A stretch of DNA of 64,000 nucleotides from SZUA-430 sp034440355 (GTDB lineage: Bacteria; Pseudomonadota; Alphaproteobacteria; Micropepsales; Micropepsaceae): positions 9,946 through 73,945 of the forward strand of contig JAWXBY010000123.1 in the NCBI GenBank assembly GCA_034440355.1, given 5' to 3'. Position 1 is the first letter of the stretch. Every line of letters starts with the position of its first letter. The notes below the pieces were generated by a model, which ran no database searches, had not been told where the DNA came from, and worked only from the letters and a program-made list of their open reading frames with translations. Of the stretch, positions 1-8,478 are shown in pieces. The translations under genes and the position numbers were made by a program.

Positions 1-1
1 T

Positions 2-1564
2 GCGGTCGCGCCGGCTTGGGCGGACCCGACGTGGCGCGTGACCAAGAGCGAATGGACGGAGGAGGATGAGCGCGGCTATTCGGCGTTCATCCAGAAGATC
101 GGCGAGAGCGGTTGCGAGACGCCGGACGACTGCATCAACTCCGACGCCAATCCGTATCGTTCGACCGACGGCAAGGGCATCAACTTCAACGCCGACTGCG
201 CCGATCTCGTTTACATGCTGCGCGCGTATTACGCGTGGAAAAACGGTTTGCCGTTTTCGTATGTGACCGGCGTCTCCACGCGTGGCGGCGGCGACTTCCG
301 GTTTTCGGCGAAGGGCAATCGCGTCGCGGGACGGCGCACCGTCGCAAACGGCGTCAGTGGGCGCAGCGTGATCTATGCCGTTCGCGACGCGATATCGTCG
401 GCGAGCTATCGCATCGGGCACGACATCGACGAGAATCCGCTGACCGATCTCTATCCCGTGAAGATTCAGCCGGGTTCGATTCGTCCGGGCACGGCGATCT
501 ATGACGTCAACGGTCACGTCGCGATGGTCTATAAGATCGGCGACGACGGACGCATCCATTACATGGACGCGCATCCGGACTTTACGCTGACGCGCAGCGT
601 TTACGGTGCGCAGTTCGGGCGCGACTTTCCGGCGATGGGGGCGGGGTTCAAGAACTTCCGCCCGATCCGCGTGCAGAAGGGCCGCGTCGAGATCGCGAAG
701 AACAATCAGATCGCGGATTATTCGATCGAGCAGTTCTACGGCAACGTCGATCCGACGCCACGGCCGGATTGGCGCGCCGGCAAGTTCGCTTATGAGGGGC
801 TTGAGGTCGGTTACTACGAATACGTTCGCATCGCGATGGCGGGGGGTAAGCTCAGCTTCAATCCCGTCGCCGAGTTGAACGCGACGATGAAAACGATGTG
901 CAACGATCTCTATGATCGTCAGCGGTTCGTGGAGTTGGCGGTCGAGGCCGGGATCGACCGTAAGCCGCATCCGGAACGGTTGCCCGTCAACATCTACGGC
1001 ACGGACAGCATGGAGTGGGAGATCTACTCTACGCCGTCGCGCGATGCGCGCATCAAGACGGCGCTGAAGGCGTTCCGCGAGGACGTGCAGCGGTTGATCG
1101 GCATGTGGATGGAGCGTGACGAGCGCATTTCGTATGACGGGCTGAATCTGAAAGAGGATCTGCAGAAGACGTACGAAAAAGCTGCCGATCTGTGCACCGT
1201 TGTGTACCGGAGTTCGGGCGGGCAGCGCATTACGCTGCGCTATCCTGAACTGATCGAGCGGCTGTTCCGGATGTCGTTCGACCCCTATGACTGCATCGAG
1301 CGGCGGTGGGGCGCGTCGAGCCCTGAAGAACTGGCGAGCTGTGCGAACACGCCGTCGAAGAACCGCTGGTATGAGGCCATGCAGCGGCTGCGCAACCAGA
1401 TCGATCGCACTTATGACGCGCGGATGGACTTCACGGTCAAGGATCTTGAGGCGAAGGCGCCGGGCTCAGGCACCGACATCGCGCCGGACGTCGATGTGAA
1501 GCGCGTGATCGACAACATGGGCTATCGGACGCCCGTCACGACCATGCAGCCGCCGGGATACTGA
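2..1564 (+). CDS. Secreted protein with NlpC/P60-like residues, 5'-truncated
   Basis: The reading frame is open from the first bases of the window, so the true start lies upstream. The first visible residues (AVAPAWA then DPTW) look like the end of a signal peptide with an Ala-x-Ala cleavage site, so I extend it beyond the internal GTG at 38. About 520 residues are visible. A Cys in the context NADCADLVY (codon 197-199), a His in NGHVAMVY (codon 515-517) and an Asp/His-rich MDAHPD just after recall the Cys-His-polar order of NlpC/P60 and related papain-like peptidases. The C-terminal two thirds is hydrophilic and resembles no family I recognise. The Cys/His reading is inference; a periplasmic or secreted location is likely from the signal peptide remnant. 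It ends 5 bp before the convergent ankyrin pseudogene. Confidence 0.7.
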   Translation, partial: AVAPAWADPTWRVTKSEWTEEDERGYSAFIQKIGESGCETPDDCINSDANPYRSTDGKGINFNADCADLVYMLRAYYAWKNGLPFSYVTGVSTRGGGDFRFSAKGNRVAGRRTVANGVSGRSVIYAVRDAISSASYRIGHDIDENPLTDLYPVKIQPGSIRPGTAIYDVNGHVAMVYKIGDDGRIHYMDAHPDFTLTRSVYGAQFGRDFPAMGAGFKNFRPIRVQKGRVEIAKNNQIADYSIEQFYGNVDPTPRPDWRAGKFAYEGLEVGYYEYVRIAMAGGKLSFNPVAELNATMKTMCNDLYDRQRFVELAVEAGIDRKPHPERLPVNIYGTDSMEWEIYSTPSRDARIKTALKAFREDVQRLIGMWMERDERISYDGLNLKEDLQKTYEKAADLCTVVYRSSGGQRITLRYPELIERLFRMSFDPYDCIERRWGASSPEELASCANTPSKNRWYEAMQRLRNQIDRTYDARMDFTVKDLEAKAPGSGTDIAPDVDVKRVIDNMGYRTPVTTMQPPGY

Positions 1565-1568
1565 TCGG

Positions 1569-2173
1569 CTAGGCGGTGAATTTGCCGTAGGTCAGCAGGC
1601 GCAGGATTGCGCGCGGGCGCAGATGCCAGCTTGCCCACGTGAGCGGTGTGTCGCCGTTCGCGTCGCGGGCGTCGATGATCGCGCCCTTCTCACGTAGCAG
1701 TGCGATCGCCTTTTCGCTGCCGAAGGCGGCGGCGCGGTGCAGCGGCGTTTCGCCCTTGGTGCGGACATCGCGCATGAAGGCGCCCGTCTCGACGTCGGGC
1801 TTCGTCGCGACGTTTGGATTTGCGCCAGCGTCGAGCAAGACCTTCAGGATGTCGTCGAACTCTGAGCGGCCCGTCTTGCACAGCGCGGCGTGAAGTGGGG
1901 TTTCGCCGGTGTCGGGCAACGGGTAATTTACGTCGGCACCGCTGTCGATCAGGAATTCGACGAGTTGCGTGTGACCGTGGAAGACGGCGCCGTTGAGGTC
2001 GAGGTTGTCGCCCAGCGTGCCGAGACGTTCGCCGTTCAGTACCAGAAAGCGGAGTGATAGGCGCACCACTGGATCAGCGACACGCCGCGCGTGTCTTTGG
2101 CGGTCGCCTGCGTCCCCGCGGCGATCATGTCGATGACGAGATCGGCGCGCCCTTCGGCGATGCGCTCGAACAT
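1569..2173 (-). pseudogene. Ankyrin-repeat protein gene broken by a small deletion
   Basis: Two minus-strand frames together give one ankyrin-repeat protein. The N-terminal part starts at ATG 2173 (MFERIAEGRADLV) and runs into a TGA at 2036-2038. The rest (FLVLNGERLGTLGDNLDLNG to LLTYGKFTA) is in another frame and ends at 1569. The ankyrin consensus is clear: GETPLHAAL, GETPLHRAAAFGS, GDTPLTWASWHLRP. Relatives I remember read roughly CAYYGDVSAIRFL at the join, whereas here CAYH is followed directly by RFL in the shifted frame. That implies about 16 bases missing around 2052-2056. An assembly error is possible, but a 16-base loss is less typical of a simple read error than a single-base indel. 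The truncated first frame could encode only about 45 residues. The ligand of the family is unknown to me. Confidence 0.8.
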
Positions 2174-2249
2174 GGTCCTAAGGTACAGACCATGGACAAA
2201 GGGTTCAAACTTGAATCTAAGGGCGCCTCGTTTTCTGCGCGCGCCCTCC

Positions 2250-3161
2250 ATGTCCGACCAAGCCGCCCTTCACGCCGCTAACATGCGCGGCATCGTAGCC
2301 GTCCTCGTCTCAATGGCGCTGTTCGTGTTGAGCGACAGCGTCGTGAAACTGGCCGGCGAGATGATGCCGGCAACGGAGATCATGGCGGTGCGCGGCGTGA
2401 TGGCCGTGCTGCTGATGGGCGGCGTTGCGGTTGCGACCATCGACCGCTCGAAATGGCACTTGGTTGCGCAGCCGCGGGTCGTCGTACGCGCGAGCATTGA
2501 GGCGATCGTCGCGGTTCTCTTTCTCATCGCACTGCCGCAGCTGCCCTTGGCGGACATTACGGCCATCCAGCAGGTGACGCCGATCGTGCTTACGGTGTTG
2601 TCCGCCGTCGTGCTGAAAGAAGCGGTCGGTTGGCGGCGGTGGCTTGCGGTCTTCGCCGGGTTCGTGGGCGTGGTGCTCGTGATCCAGCCGACAGCCGAAG
2701 GGATCAATCTCTTCGCCTTGTCGGCGTTGGCTTGCGCGGCGCTGGTCGCTGTGCGGGACATCATCACGCGCGGGCTGCAGCCCGGCATACCGACGGCGCT
2801 TGTCACGTTTACGACGACGCTTTCGGTATGCATCGCAGGATTCGTCGGTGCGCCGCTTGAGACGTGGCACATGCCGACGCCTTACGGGTTTGCGCTGCTG
2901 GCAGCATCCGCGGTGCTGGTGAGTTCGGCGAACATATTCATCATTCGAGCGTTCCGCGGCACGGAGGTGTCGGTCGTGGCGCCGTTCCGCTATGCGGGCG
3001 TCGTGTGGGCGATCGTGCTTGGGTTCGCCATCTGGGGGCATGTTCCCAACGGCTTAGCTATTGCGGGGACGGTGATCCTGGTGGCGAGCGGGCTGTACAT
3101 TATGCACCGCGAGGCGCTTCGGCGGCGGTTGGCGCGGGATCTGCCCGAACCGCACGGTTGA
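2250..3161 (+). CDS. EamA/DMT-family drug/metabolite transporter
   Basis: This 303-residue inner-membrane protein has about ten hydrophobic segments in two similar halves, the usual layout of the EamA (DUF6) drug/metabolite transporter superfamily. Typical features are the first helix with ALFVLSDSVVKL, a helix-3/4 region with FLIALPQLPLADITAIQQ, and a late segment with RGTEVSVVAPFRYAGVVWAI, all of which fit RhaT/YdcZ-like DMT permeases. The start is placed at ATG 2250 (MSDQAALH). The frame is open further upstream, but that part reads over the ankyrin gene on the opposite strand and has no membrane character. The substrate cannot be told from sequence; candidates are amino acids or other small metabolites. 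The tail is Arg-rich (REALRRRLARDLPEPHG). Confidence 0.85.
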   Translation: MSDQAALHAANMRGIVAVLVSMALFVLSDSVVKLAGEMMPATEIMAVRGVMAVLLMGGVAVATIDRSKWHLVAQPRVVVRASIEAIVAVLFLIALPQLPLADITAIQQVTPIVLTVLSAVVLKEAVGWRRWLAVFAGFVGVVLVIQPTAEGINLFALSALACAALVAVRDIITRGLQPGIPTALVTFTTTLSVCIAGFVGAPLETWHMPTPYGFALLAASAVLVSSANIFIIRAFRGTEVSVVAPFRYAGVVWAIVLGFAIWGHVPNGLAIAGTVILVASGLYIMHREALRRRLARDLPEPHG

Positions 3162-3217
3162 TGCGCGGGGGCGGGTGCCCCAGGATGGGCGTTCCTCGGA
3201 ATCGGAAGGAGTTGTCC

Positions 3218-3619
3218 ATGACGTTCGGTTTTTTGGCGCCTTGGTCGTCGCAGATCTTGAGTTTGTTGCGCATCATCACAGGCCTTTTGTTTTTCTCGCA
3301 CGGATCGGCCAAGTATTTTCAGTTTCCGCACGTCACGGCGTTCGACGCGATGCAGCCGATGCAACCGATGTCGCTTGTCGGGGTGGCGGGTATTCTGGAG
3401 ATCGTGGGCGGTGCGCTGATCGTGATCGGGCTGTTCACGCGGCCGGTGGCGTTCATTCTCTCGGGCATGATGGCGGTCGCCTACTTCATGGCGCATGCGC
3501 CGCAGAATTTTCAGCCACTCCTCAACGGCGGTGAGAGTGCGATCCTGTTCTGCTTCATCTTTCTTTATCTCGCAGCGGCAGGCGGTGGGGCCTGGAGTGT
3601 CGACGCGGTGCGGCGCTAG
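3218..3619 (+). CDS. DoxX-family membrane protein
   Basis: This 133-residue protein has four predicted membrane helices and matches the DoxX family: LLRIITGLLFFSHGSAKYF in helix 1, GVAGILEIVGGALIVIGLFTR in helix 2, AVAYFMAHAP after helix 3, and an ESAILFCFIFLYLAAAG last helix. The start at ATG 3218 is supported by a GGAAGGAG ribosome binding site at 3204-3211. DoxX proteins are inner-membrane proteins linked in other bacteria to redox or thiol stress, but the role here is not determined. It sits 56 bp after the EamA transporter and 9 bp before the next gene, so the three may be co-transcribed. Confidence 0.88.
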   Translation: MTFGFLAPWSSQILSLLRIITGLLFFSHGSAKYFQFPHVTAFDAMQPMQPMSLVGVAGILEIVGGALIVIGLFTRPVAFILSGMMAVAYFMAHAPQNFQPLLNGGESAILFCFIFLYLAAAGGGAWSVDAVRR

Positions 3620-3628
3620 CAGGCGCGC

Positions 3629-4669
3629 ATGCAGTTTCGCGTCGCCAGCTTCAACGTCGAGAATCTCGTCGGCGACGGCATCCGGTACTACGACCGGTAC
3701 AAAGACACGACGGAGACCTATGGGGCGAAAGCGAACTGGGTCGCGTCCATACTGACGCGCGCGAAGGCCGACATTGTCGGCATTCAGGAAGTTTGGCTCG
3801 AGGCGGCGTTGCGCGACGTCGCCAAGCGCAGTCCGTTCTTCGCGCGCGAGACCGTCTACATCTCAGCGCCGGGCGCGGGCGCCGAGAATCTGAATGGGCA
3901 TCTCGCGAAGCGACCACGGGTGGGCTTGATCTCGCGTTTTCCTATTCGTGAGGCGCAGTCGTTTCAGACGTTTCCGCCGACGGTTGACCTGACGATCCCC
4001 CTGCGCGTCGACGGCGGCGTCATTGCGCCGGTCGCCGTCGGCATCTCGCAGTTTCAGCGGCCGGTGTTGCGCGCGGTTGTCGATGTCGGCGGGCTCGACG
4101 TCATCGTCTACGTCACGCATCTGAAGTCGAAAGGTCCGTTGATCCGCGAAGGCGAGCGCGGTGACGATCCGTTCGTGGCGTCGCTGGGGCAAGCGCGATC
4201 GACGATTGTCCGGGCGGCCGAGGCGGCTGCGCTGCGTCACATCATTCTCGCGGATCTACGGGACACGAAGAAACCGGCGATCGTTCTGGGCGATCTCAAC
4301 GACACGCCGGATTCCTCGAGCACGCAGACGGTGCGGGGCCCGGGTCCCGTGCCCGACATGAGCTACGAGGAAAAGCGGGCGATGTGGGATGTGGTGCTCT
4401 ATTCCACCTTTCGCATTGCGCTGGAACGGTCGCCTACGCTGCACACGCATATCCATGACGGCGAGCGCGATATACTTGACCATATTCTGGTGTCGGAGGA
4501 GTTCTTCAGCCGGAACCCGAAGCGGATCGGGCAGGTGGCGCGACACGACGTCATCAATGACCATTTGAGCGAGGACGAGCGCGACGTTCGAACACCCGGG
4601 TGTTCCGATCACGGCGTTCCCATCGCTGAAATCGAGCTGTTGACGGACCCGCGTCACACAAACCCTTGA
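3629..4669 (+). CDS. Endonuclease/exonuclease/phosphatase-fold protein
   Basis: A 346-residue protein of the endonuclease/exonuclease/phosphatase (EEP) superfamily. The order of motifs fits: FRVASFNVENLV at the start (Asn in the metal site), DIVGIQEVW (metal-binding Glu), VTHLKSKG, then VLGDLNDTPDS (Asp and Asn of the active site), and SDHGVPIAEIE near the C-terminus (catalytic Asp-His). There is no clear signal peptide, so it is probably cytoplasmic. The substrate could be DNA, a phosphoinositide-like phosphodiester or another phosphate ester; sequence alone does not decide. The start at ATG 3629 lies 9 bp after the DoxX stop and there is no in-frame start upstream that improves it. Confidence 0.85.
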   Translation: MQFRVASFNVENLVGDGIRYYDRYKDTTETYGAKANWVASILTRAKADIVGIQEVWLEAALRDVAKRSPFFARETVYISAPGAGAENLNGHLAKRPRVGLISRFPIREAQSFQTFPPTVDLTIPLRVDGGVIAPVAVGISQFQRPVLRAVVDVGGLDVIVYVTHLKSKGPLIREGERGDDPFVASLGQARSTIVRAAEAAALRHIILADLRDTKKPAIVLGDLNDTPDSSSTQTVRGPGPVPDMSYEEKRAMWDVVLYSTFRIALERSPTLHTHIHDGERDILDHILVSEEFFSRNPKRIGQVARHDVINDHLSEDERDVRTPGCSDHGVPIAEIELLTDPRHTNP

Positions 4670-4728
4670 GTTGCCTGGCCGGGCGGGGTCGCCTAGGTTC
4701 GCGCCCCGACGTCCAAGGGAATCTCCAT

Positions 4729-7593
4729 ATGAACAAGTTCCTGTCCGCCGCGGTGCCGATGCTCGCGATCCTGTTGTGCGCCGCTTGCTCGGAAGAGCCC
4801 GCGAAGAAAGCGCCCGAAGCCGCCGCACCCGAAGCCCAGATGAAGTTCCTGAAGGTCGAGCCGTTGAAGTTCACCGAGCGGACGCTCGCTAATGGCTTAC
4901 GCGTGTATGCGATGCCGGACGCGAGCACCGCGAACGTGTCGGTTCAGGTTTGGTACGACGTGGGTTCAAAGGACGATCCGGTCGGACGGTCTGGGTTTGC
5001 GCATCTCTTCGAGCACATCATGTTCAAGGCGACGCGGAACATGCCGGCGGAGACTCTGGACCGGCTGACGGAGGATGTCGGCGGTTTCAACAACGCGTCC
5101 ACCTATGACGATTTCACGAACTACTACGAAGTGGTCCCGGCGAACCATCTTGAGCGCGTGTTGTGGGCGGAAGCGGACCGCATGGGTTCGCTTGTCGTGG
5201 ATGAGACAATCTTCAAGTCCGAACGCGATGTCGTGAAAGAGGAATACCGTCAGCGCATTCTGGCTTCGCCCTATGGCAAGTTGTTTGGGCTCTATCTCGC
5301 GCAGGCGAACTTCACGGTGCATCCCTATGGGCGGCCGGGGATCGGTTCGATTGCCGATCTGGACGCGGCGACGGTGGACGACGTGCGCGCGTTTCATACG
5401 ACGTATTACCGGCCGGACAACGCCGTGCTGGTGGTCGCAGGCAATTTCGATCAGGCGGAGTTCGACAAATGGGTCGATCAGTATTTTGCGCCGATCGCAA
5501 AGCCGAAGCGGGAGATTCCGCGCGTGACGGCGGTTGAGCCGTCGCGGTCGGCGAAGACGTACACGGTCTATGAACCGAATACGCCGCTGCCGGCCGTGTC
5601 GATTTCGTATCCGGGACCCGCGGCGTTGAGTCCTGACCAGGCGGCGTTGAGCGTTCTCGATTCTATTCTGTCGAAGGGCGAAAGCTCGCGCCTGTATCAG
5701 TCGTTGGTGTACCAACAGCAGGTCGCGACAGAGGTGTTTACGTTCTACGAACAGTCTCGCGATGCGGGCGCCTATAGCCTCATCGCGATCTTGAGCGAGG
5801 GCAAATCCGTCGAGGATGGCGAGAAGTCGCTGTTGGCGGAAGTCGCGCGTGTGCGCGACGGCCTGGTTACCGACGCTGAACTCGACGAGGCGAAGAACGA
5901 GCTTGTGTCGGAAACGCTGAGCGGGCGCGAGACGGCGTTCGGGCGGGCGACTGAGTTGGCGAATGCTCTGACGCGCTTCCGTGACGGCGCGTATGCGGAC
6001 AAGCTGTTGAACGCGATCCAGATGGTGACCGCTGCCGATGTTCAGCGCGTGGCGCGCGGCATCCTCGACGACGGGAAGCGCGTGACGATCCGCTATCTGT
6101 CGGAGGAGACGAAGCCCAAGGACGCGGTCAGCGACGTGATCGCGACAGCGTCGAGCGTCGAAGCTCAGAAGCTCGACATCCCTGCCGCTGAGATTCCGGC
6201 TTTTGCGCTGGCGCCGGAGGCTGCGCGAGCGAAGCCGCCTGCGCCGGGCGCGCCGGTGGCGGCGAAGCTGCCGGCGGCGAAGGAGCGCAAGCTGGCAAAC
6301 GGTCTGCGGGTGATCGTGGCGTCGAAGCGCGACGTGCCGCTGATCAGCGCCGAGTTGCGCGTGTTGTCCGGCACGAGCAGCGATCCGGTCGCGAAGGGCG
6401 GGCTGGCGTCGCTTGCGGCGGATGTGCTGACCAAAGGCACGAAAACGCGCAGCGCGACGGAGATTGCGCGGCAGATCGAGTCGCTCGGCGCTTCGTTGTC
6501 GGCGGCCGCGGGCGCTGACAGTTCGGGCGTGTCGCTGGAGTCGCGTGCGGACCGCATTTCAGACGCGATGACGGTCATGGCCGACGTCGTGCGCAATCCG
6601 GCATTTGCGGCGCCCGAGGTTGAGCGTCAGCGTCAGCAGACGTTGGACGGACTGCAGGTTGCCCTGCGACAGCCGGGCACGGTTGCGCGTTCCGCGATGT
6701 CGCGGTTGCTGTTCGGTCTTGGACCGTATGGCAGCGTGTCGTCGCCGGTGAGCGTTGCCGCAATCAAGCCGGAGGATCTGGTCGGCTTCCATGGCACGCA
6801 TTGGCGGCCGGACAACGCGTTGCTTGTCATCACGGGCGACGTTTCGGAAGCCGATGGGTTTAAGCTCGCCGAGACCTATTTCGGCGATTGGCCGCAGCCG
6901 AAAAATCCGATGGGAACCGATCCCGATGCGTCAATGGCCGCGAAAGGCACGAAGGCGATCGTGGTCGACTTGCCGAAGTCGGGTCAGGCGGCGGTCAGCT
7001 TCGGTATGCGCGGTATCTCGCGGACGGACGACGATTACTTTCCGGCGGTGGTGATCAACTCCCTGCTCGGTGGCGGGTACTCGTCGCGGCTCAATCAGGA
7101 GATCCGGATCAAGCGCGGTCTGTCGTATGGCGCAGGATCCAGTCTGTCGGCGCGCGTCGCGCCGGGACCGATCATGGCGATCGCGCAAACGCGCAATGAC
7201 GCGGCGGTGCAAGTGGTCGATCTGATGGCGCTGGAGTTGCAGCGCCTCGGGCAAGCGCCGGCGACGGCGGCCGAGCTTGGGGCGCGGCAGGCGAACTTGA
7301 TCGGATCGTTCGGGCGCGAAGTTGAAACTGCATCGGGTTTGGCGGACGAACTGGCTGAGTTGGCGGCGTTTGGGCTGCCGCTCAGCAAGTTGTCCTCCTA
7401 TGTCGCGGACGTAAGCGCCGTGACACCGGACCAAGCGAAGGCGGCTGCGGCGCGGCTCTACAATCCTAAGAACGCGACGCTGGTCGTCGTGGGCGACGGC
7501 GCCGTGTTCTACAACGCACTGAAGAAGAAGCGTCCGGACGTTCAGCGGATCCCGATCGACAAGCTCAATCTGGACAGCGCCACGCTGCAATAG
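4729..7593 (+). CDS. Fused two-domain M16 (insulinase/pitrilysin) metallopeptidase lipoprotein
   Basis: This 954-residue protein joins two M16 peptidase units. The start at ATG 4729 gives a lipoprotein signal with lipobox LCAAC (Cys20), so the protein should be periplasmic and membrane-anchored. The first unit (about residues 35-500) has the inverted zinc motif HLFEH (His92, Glu95, His96) with a downstream Glu-rich region (ERDVVKEEYRQ). The second unit (about 530-954) aligns in layout (ANGLRVIVASK, VVRNPAFAAPEVERQR, HWRPDNALLVITGDV) but lacks an HxxEH. It therefore resembles the catalytic plus non-catalytic halves that some bacteria encode as separate M16 genes. Its substrate is unknown. It stands alone, followed by a convergent gene. 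Confidence 0.9.
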   Translation: MNKFLSAAVPMLAILLCAACSEEPAKKAPEAAAPEAQMKFLKVEPLKFTERTLANGLRVYAMPDASTANVSVQVWYDVGSKDDPVGRSGFAHLFEHIMFKATRNMPAETLDRLTEDVGGFNNASTYDDFTNYYEVVPANHLERVLWAEADRMGSLVVDETIFKSERDVVKEEYRQRILASPYGKLFGLYLAQANFTVHPYGRPGIGSIADLDAATVDDVRAFHTTYYRPDNAVLVVAGNFDQAEFDKWVDQYFAPIAKPKREIPRVTAVEPSRSAKTYTVYEPNTPLPAVSISYPGPAALSPDQAALSVLDSILSKGESSRLYQSLVYQQQVATEVFTFYEQSRDAGAYSLIAILSEGKSVEDGEKSLLAEVARVRDGLVTDAELDEAKNELVSETLSGRETAFGRATELANALTRFRDGAYADKLLNAIQMVTAADVQRVARGILDDGKRVTIRYLSEETKPKDAVSDVIATASSVEAQKLDIPAAEIPAFALAPEAARAKPPAPGAPVAAKLPAAKERKLANGLRVIVASKRDVPLISAELRVLSGTSSDPVAKGGLASLAADVLTKGTKTRSATEIARQIESLGASLSAAAGADSSGVSLESRADRISDAMTVMADVVRNPAFAAPEVERQRQQTLDGLQVALRQPGTVARSAMSRLLFGLGPYGSVSSPVSVAAIKPEDLVGFHGTHWRPDNALLVITGDVSEADGFKLAETYFGDWPQPKNPMGTDPDASMAAKGTKAIVVDLPKSGQAAVSFGMRGISRTDDDYFPAVVINSLLGGGYSSRLNQEIRIKRGLSYGAGSSLSARVAPGPIMAIAQTRNDAAVQVVDLMALELQRLGQAPATAAELGARQANLIGSFGREVETASGLADELAELAAFGLPLSKLSSYVADVSAVTPDQAKAAAARLYNPKNATLVVVGDGAVFYNALKKKRPDVQRIPIDKLNLDSATLQ

Positions 7594-7616
7594 CCGCGCC
7601 GCGCGGCCCTTTCGCT

Positions 7617-8303
7617 CTAGCGAGCGGGAGGGCGGTGGTGGGTGCAGCCGTTCGTGCGGACGGCGGGCGTTGCGCACGCGCCGTCGGTCGAGGCGGCCAT
7701 TGCGCCTTGCTTTGCCGACAGCGGTTGAGACGTCGCCGGCAGGCTGCTGATGATGGCGCCCATGTGGCCGAGTTCGAGCGGCTTCAAGTCCATGGTGCCG
7801 CCGGATGCGAGAATACGAAGTTTCTCCGGGCGATGGCCGAACTCGGCTTCCAGCGTTTCCATCTTGTCGTCGCGGCCGACGGACGCCGTGAGTTTGCCCG
7901 CCTCCGTCCACGCCATCAGCAGCGTGAATGTTTCGTCCTTGACTGGTTTGAAGTCGAAGATGCTGACGGTTTCGTCGCTGCCCTTCTCCAGTCGGCGGAT
8001 GTAAGCGGTGAGTTGATCCGGCTCCTGGACGATTTGAAACGCAAGAAACGTCTCTTCGTCGGTCATGACAGCAAGCTGAAACGAGGTCGACCAGTCCGGA
8101 TGGTCTTCGAACTTGCTCAAAGTGATGCGAGCGCGCAGTGCGCTTGGGCCGGTCGGCGTGATGGCCTGCTTCACCGCTTGGTACTTCCCGCCCGGTGCTT
8201 TGAGCGTGAGGTCCCGGGTGCTGTCGACCACAAATTCGTCAGCGCCGGCGACAATGGCCGTGCCAAGCCACATTAAAACAATGAGAGCTAGAGCAGTGCG
8301 CAC
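7617..8303 (-). CDS. Secreted protein of unknown function
   Basis: A 228-residue protein with a cleavable signal peptide (MRTALALIVLMWLGTAIVAG then ADEF), so periplasmic or secreted. After cleavage it reads as a beta-rich soluble domain (SALRARITLSKFEDHPDW, STSFQLAVMTDEETFLAFQI, ETVSIFDFKPVKDETFTLLM), followed by a low-complexity Ala/Ser/Thr tail with two Cys (GACATP, NGCTHH) near the C-terminus that could form a disulfide. I do not recognise the family. It is convergent with the M16 peptidase gene 24 bp away and divergent from proS, with which it shares a 175-bp upstream region. Confidence 0.65.
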   Translation of the reverse strand: MRTALALIVLMWLGTAIVAGADEFVVDSTRDLTLKAPGGKYQAVKQAITPTGPSALRARITLSKFEDHPDWSTSFQLAVMTDEETFLAFQIVQEPDQLTAYIRRLEKGSDETVSIFDFKPVKDETFTLLMAWTEAGKLTASVGRDDKMETLEAEFGHRPEKLRILASGGTMDLKPLELGHMGAIISSLPATSQPLSAKQGAMAASTDGACATPAVRTNGCTHHRPPAR

Positions 8304-8428
8304 GTGTTCCCCCTATCGTCCGCGTGTCGCGGGTCACGCTAGGCCAACGTTTGCGCAACAGTCCATTGGAAGGCGCGGCTGGCGGGCGGCATGATGTGAC
8401 GAAACGGCGGATTTGCGCGCCGTCGCGG

Positions 8429-8446
8429 CCACAGCTAAGACTGTGG
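8429..8446 (+). promoter_or_regulatory. Perfect 6-bp inverted repeat upstream of proS
   Basis: CCACAG and CTGTGG flank a six-base spacer, ending 32 bp before the proS ATG. It could be a small operator or a hairpin in the proS mRNA leader. No matching regulator is evident, so this is only a candidate. Confidence 0.35.
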
Positions 8447-8478
8447 ACCGTATCCAAACACCGAGAATCGCTTAGACC

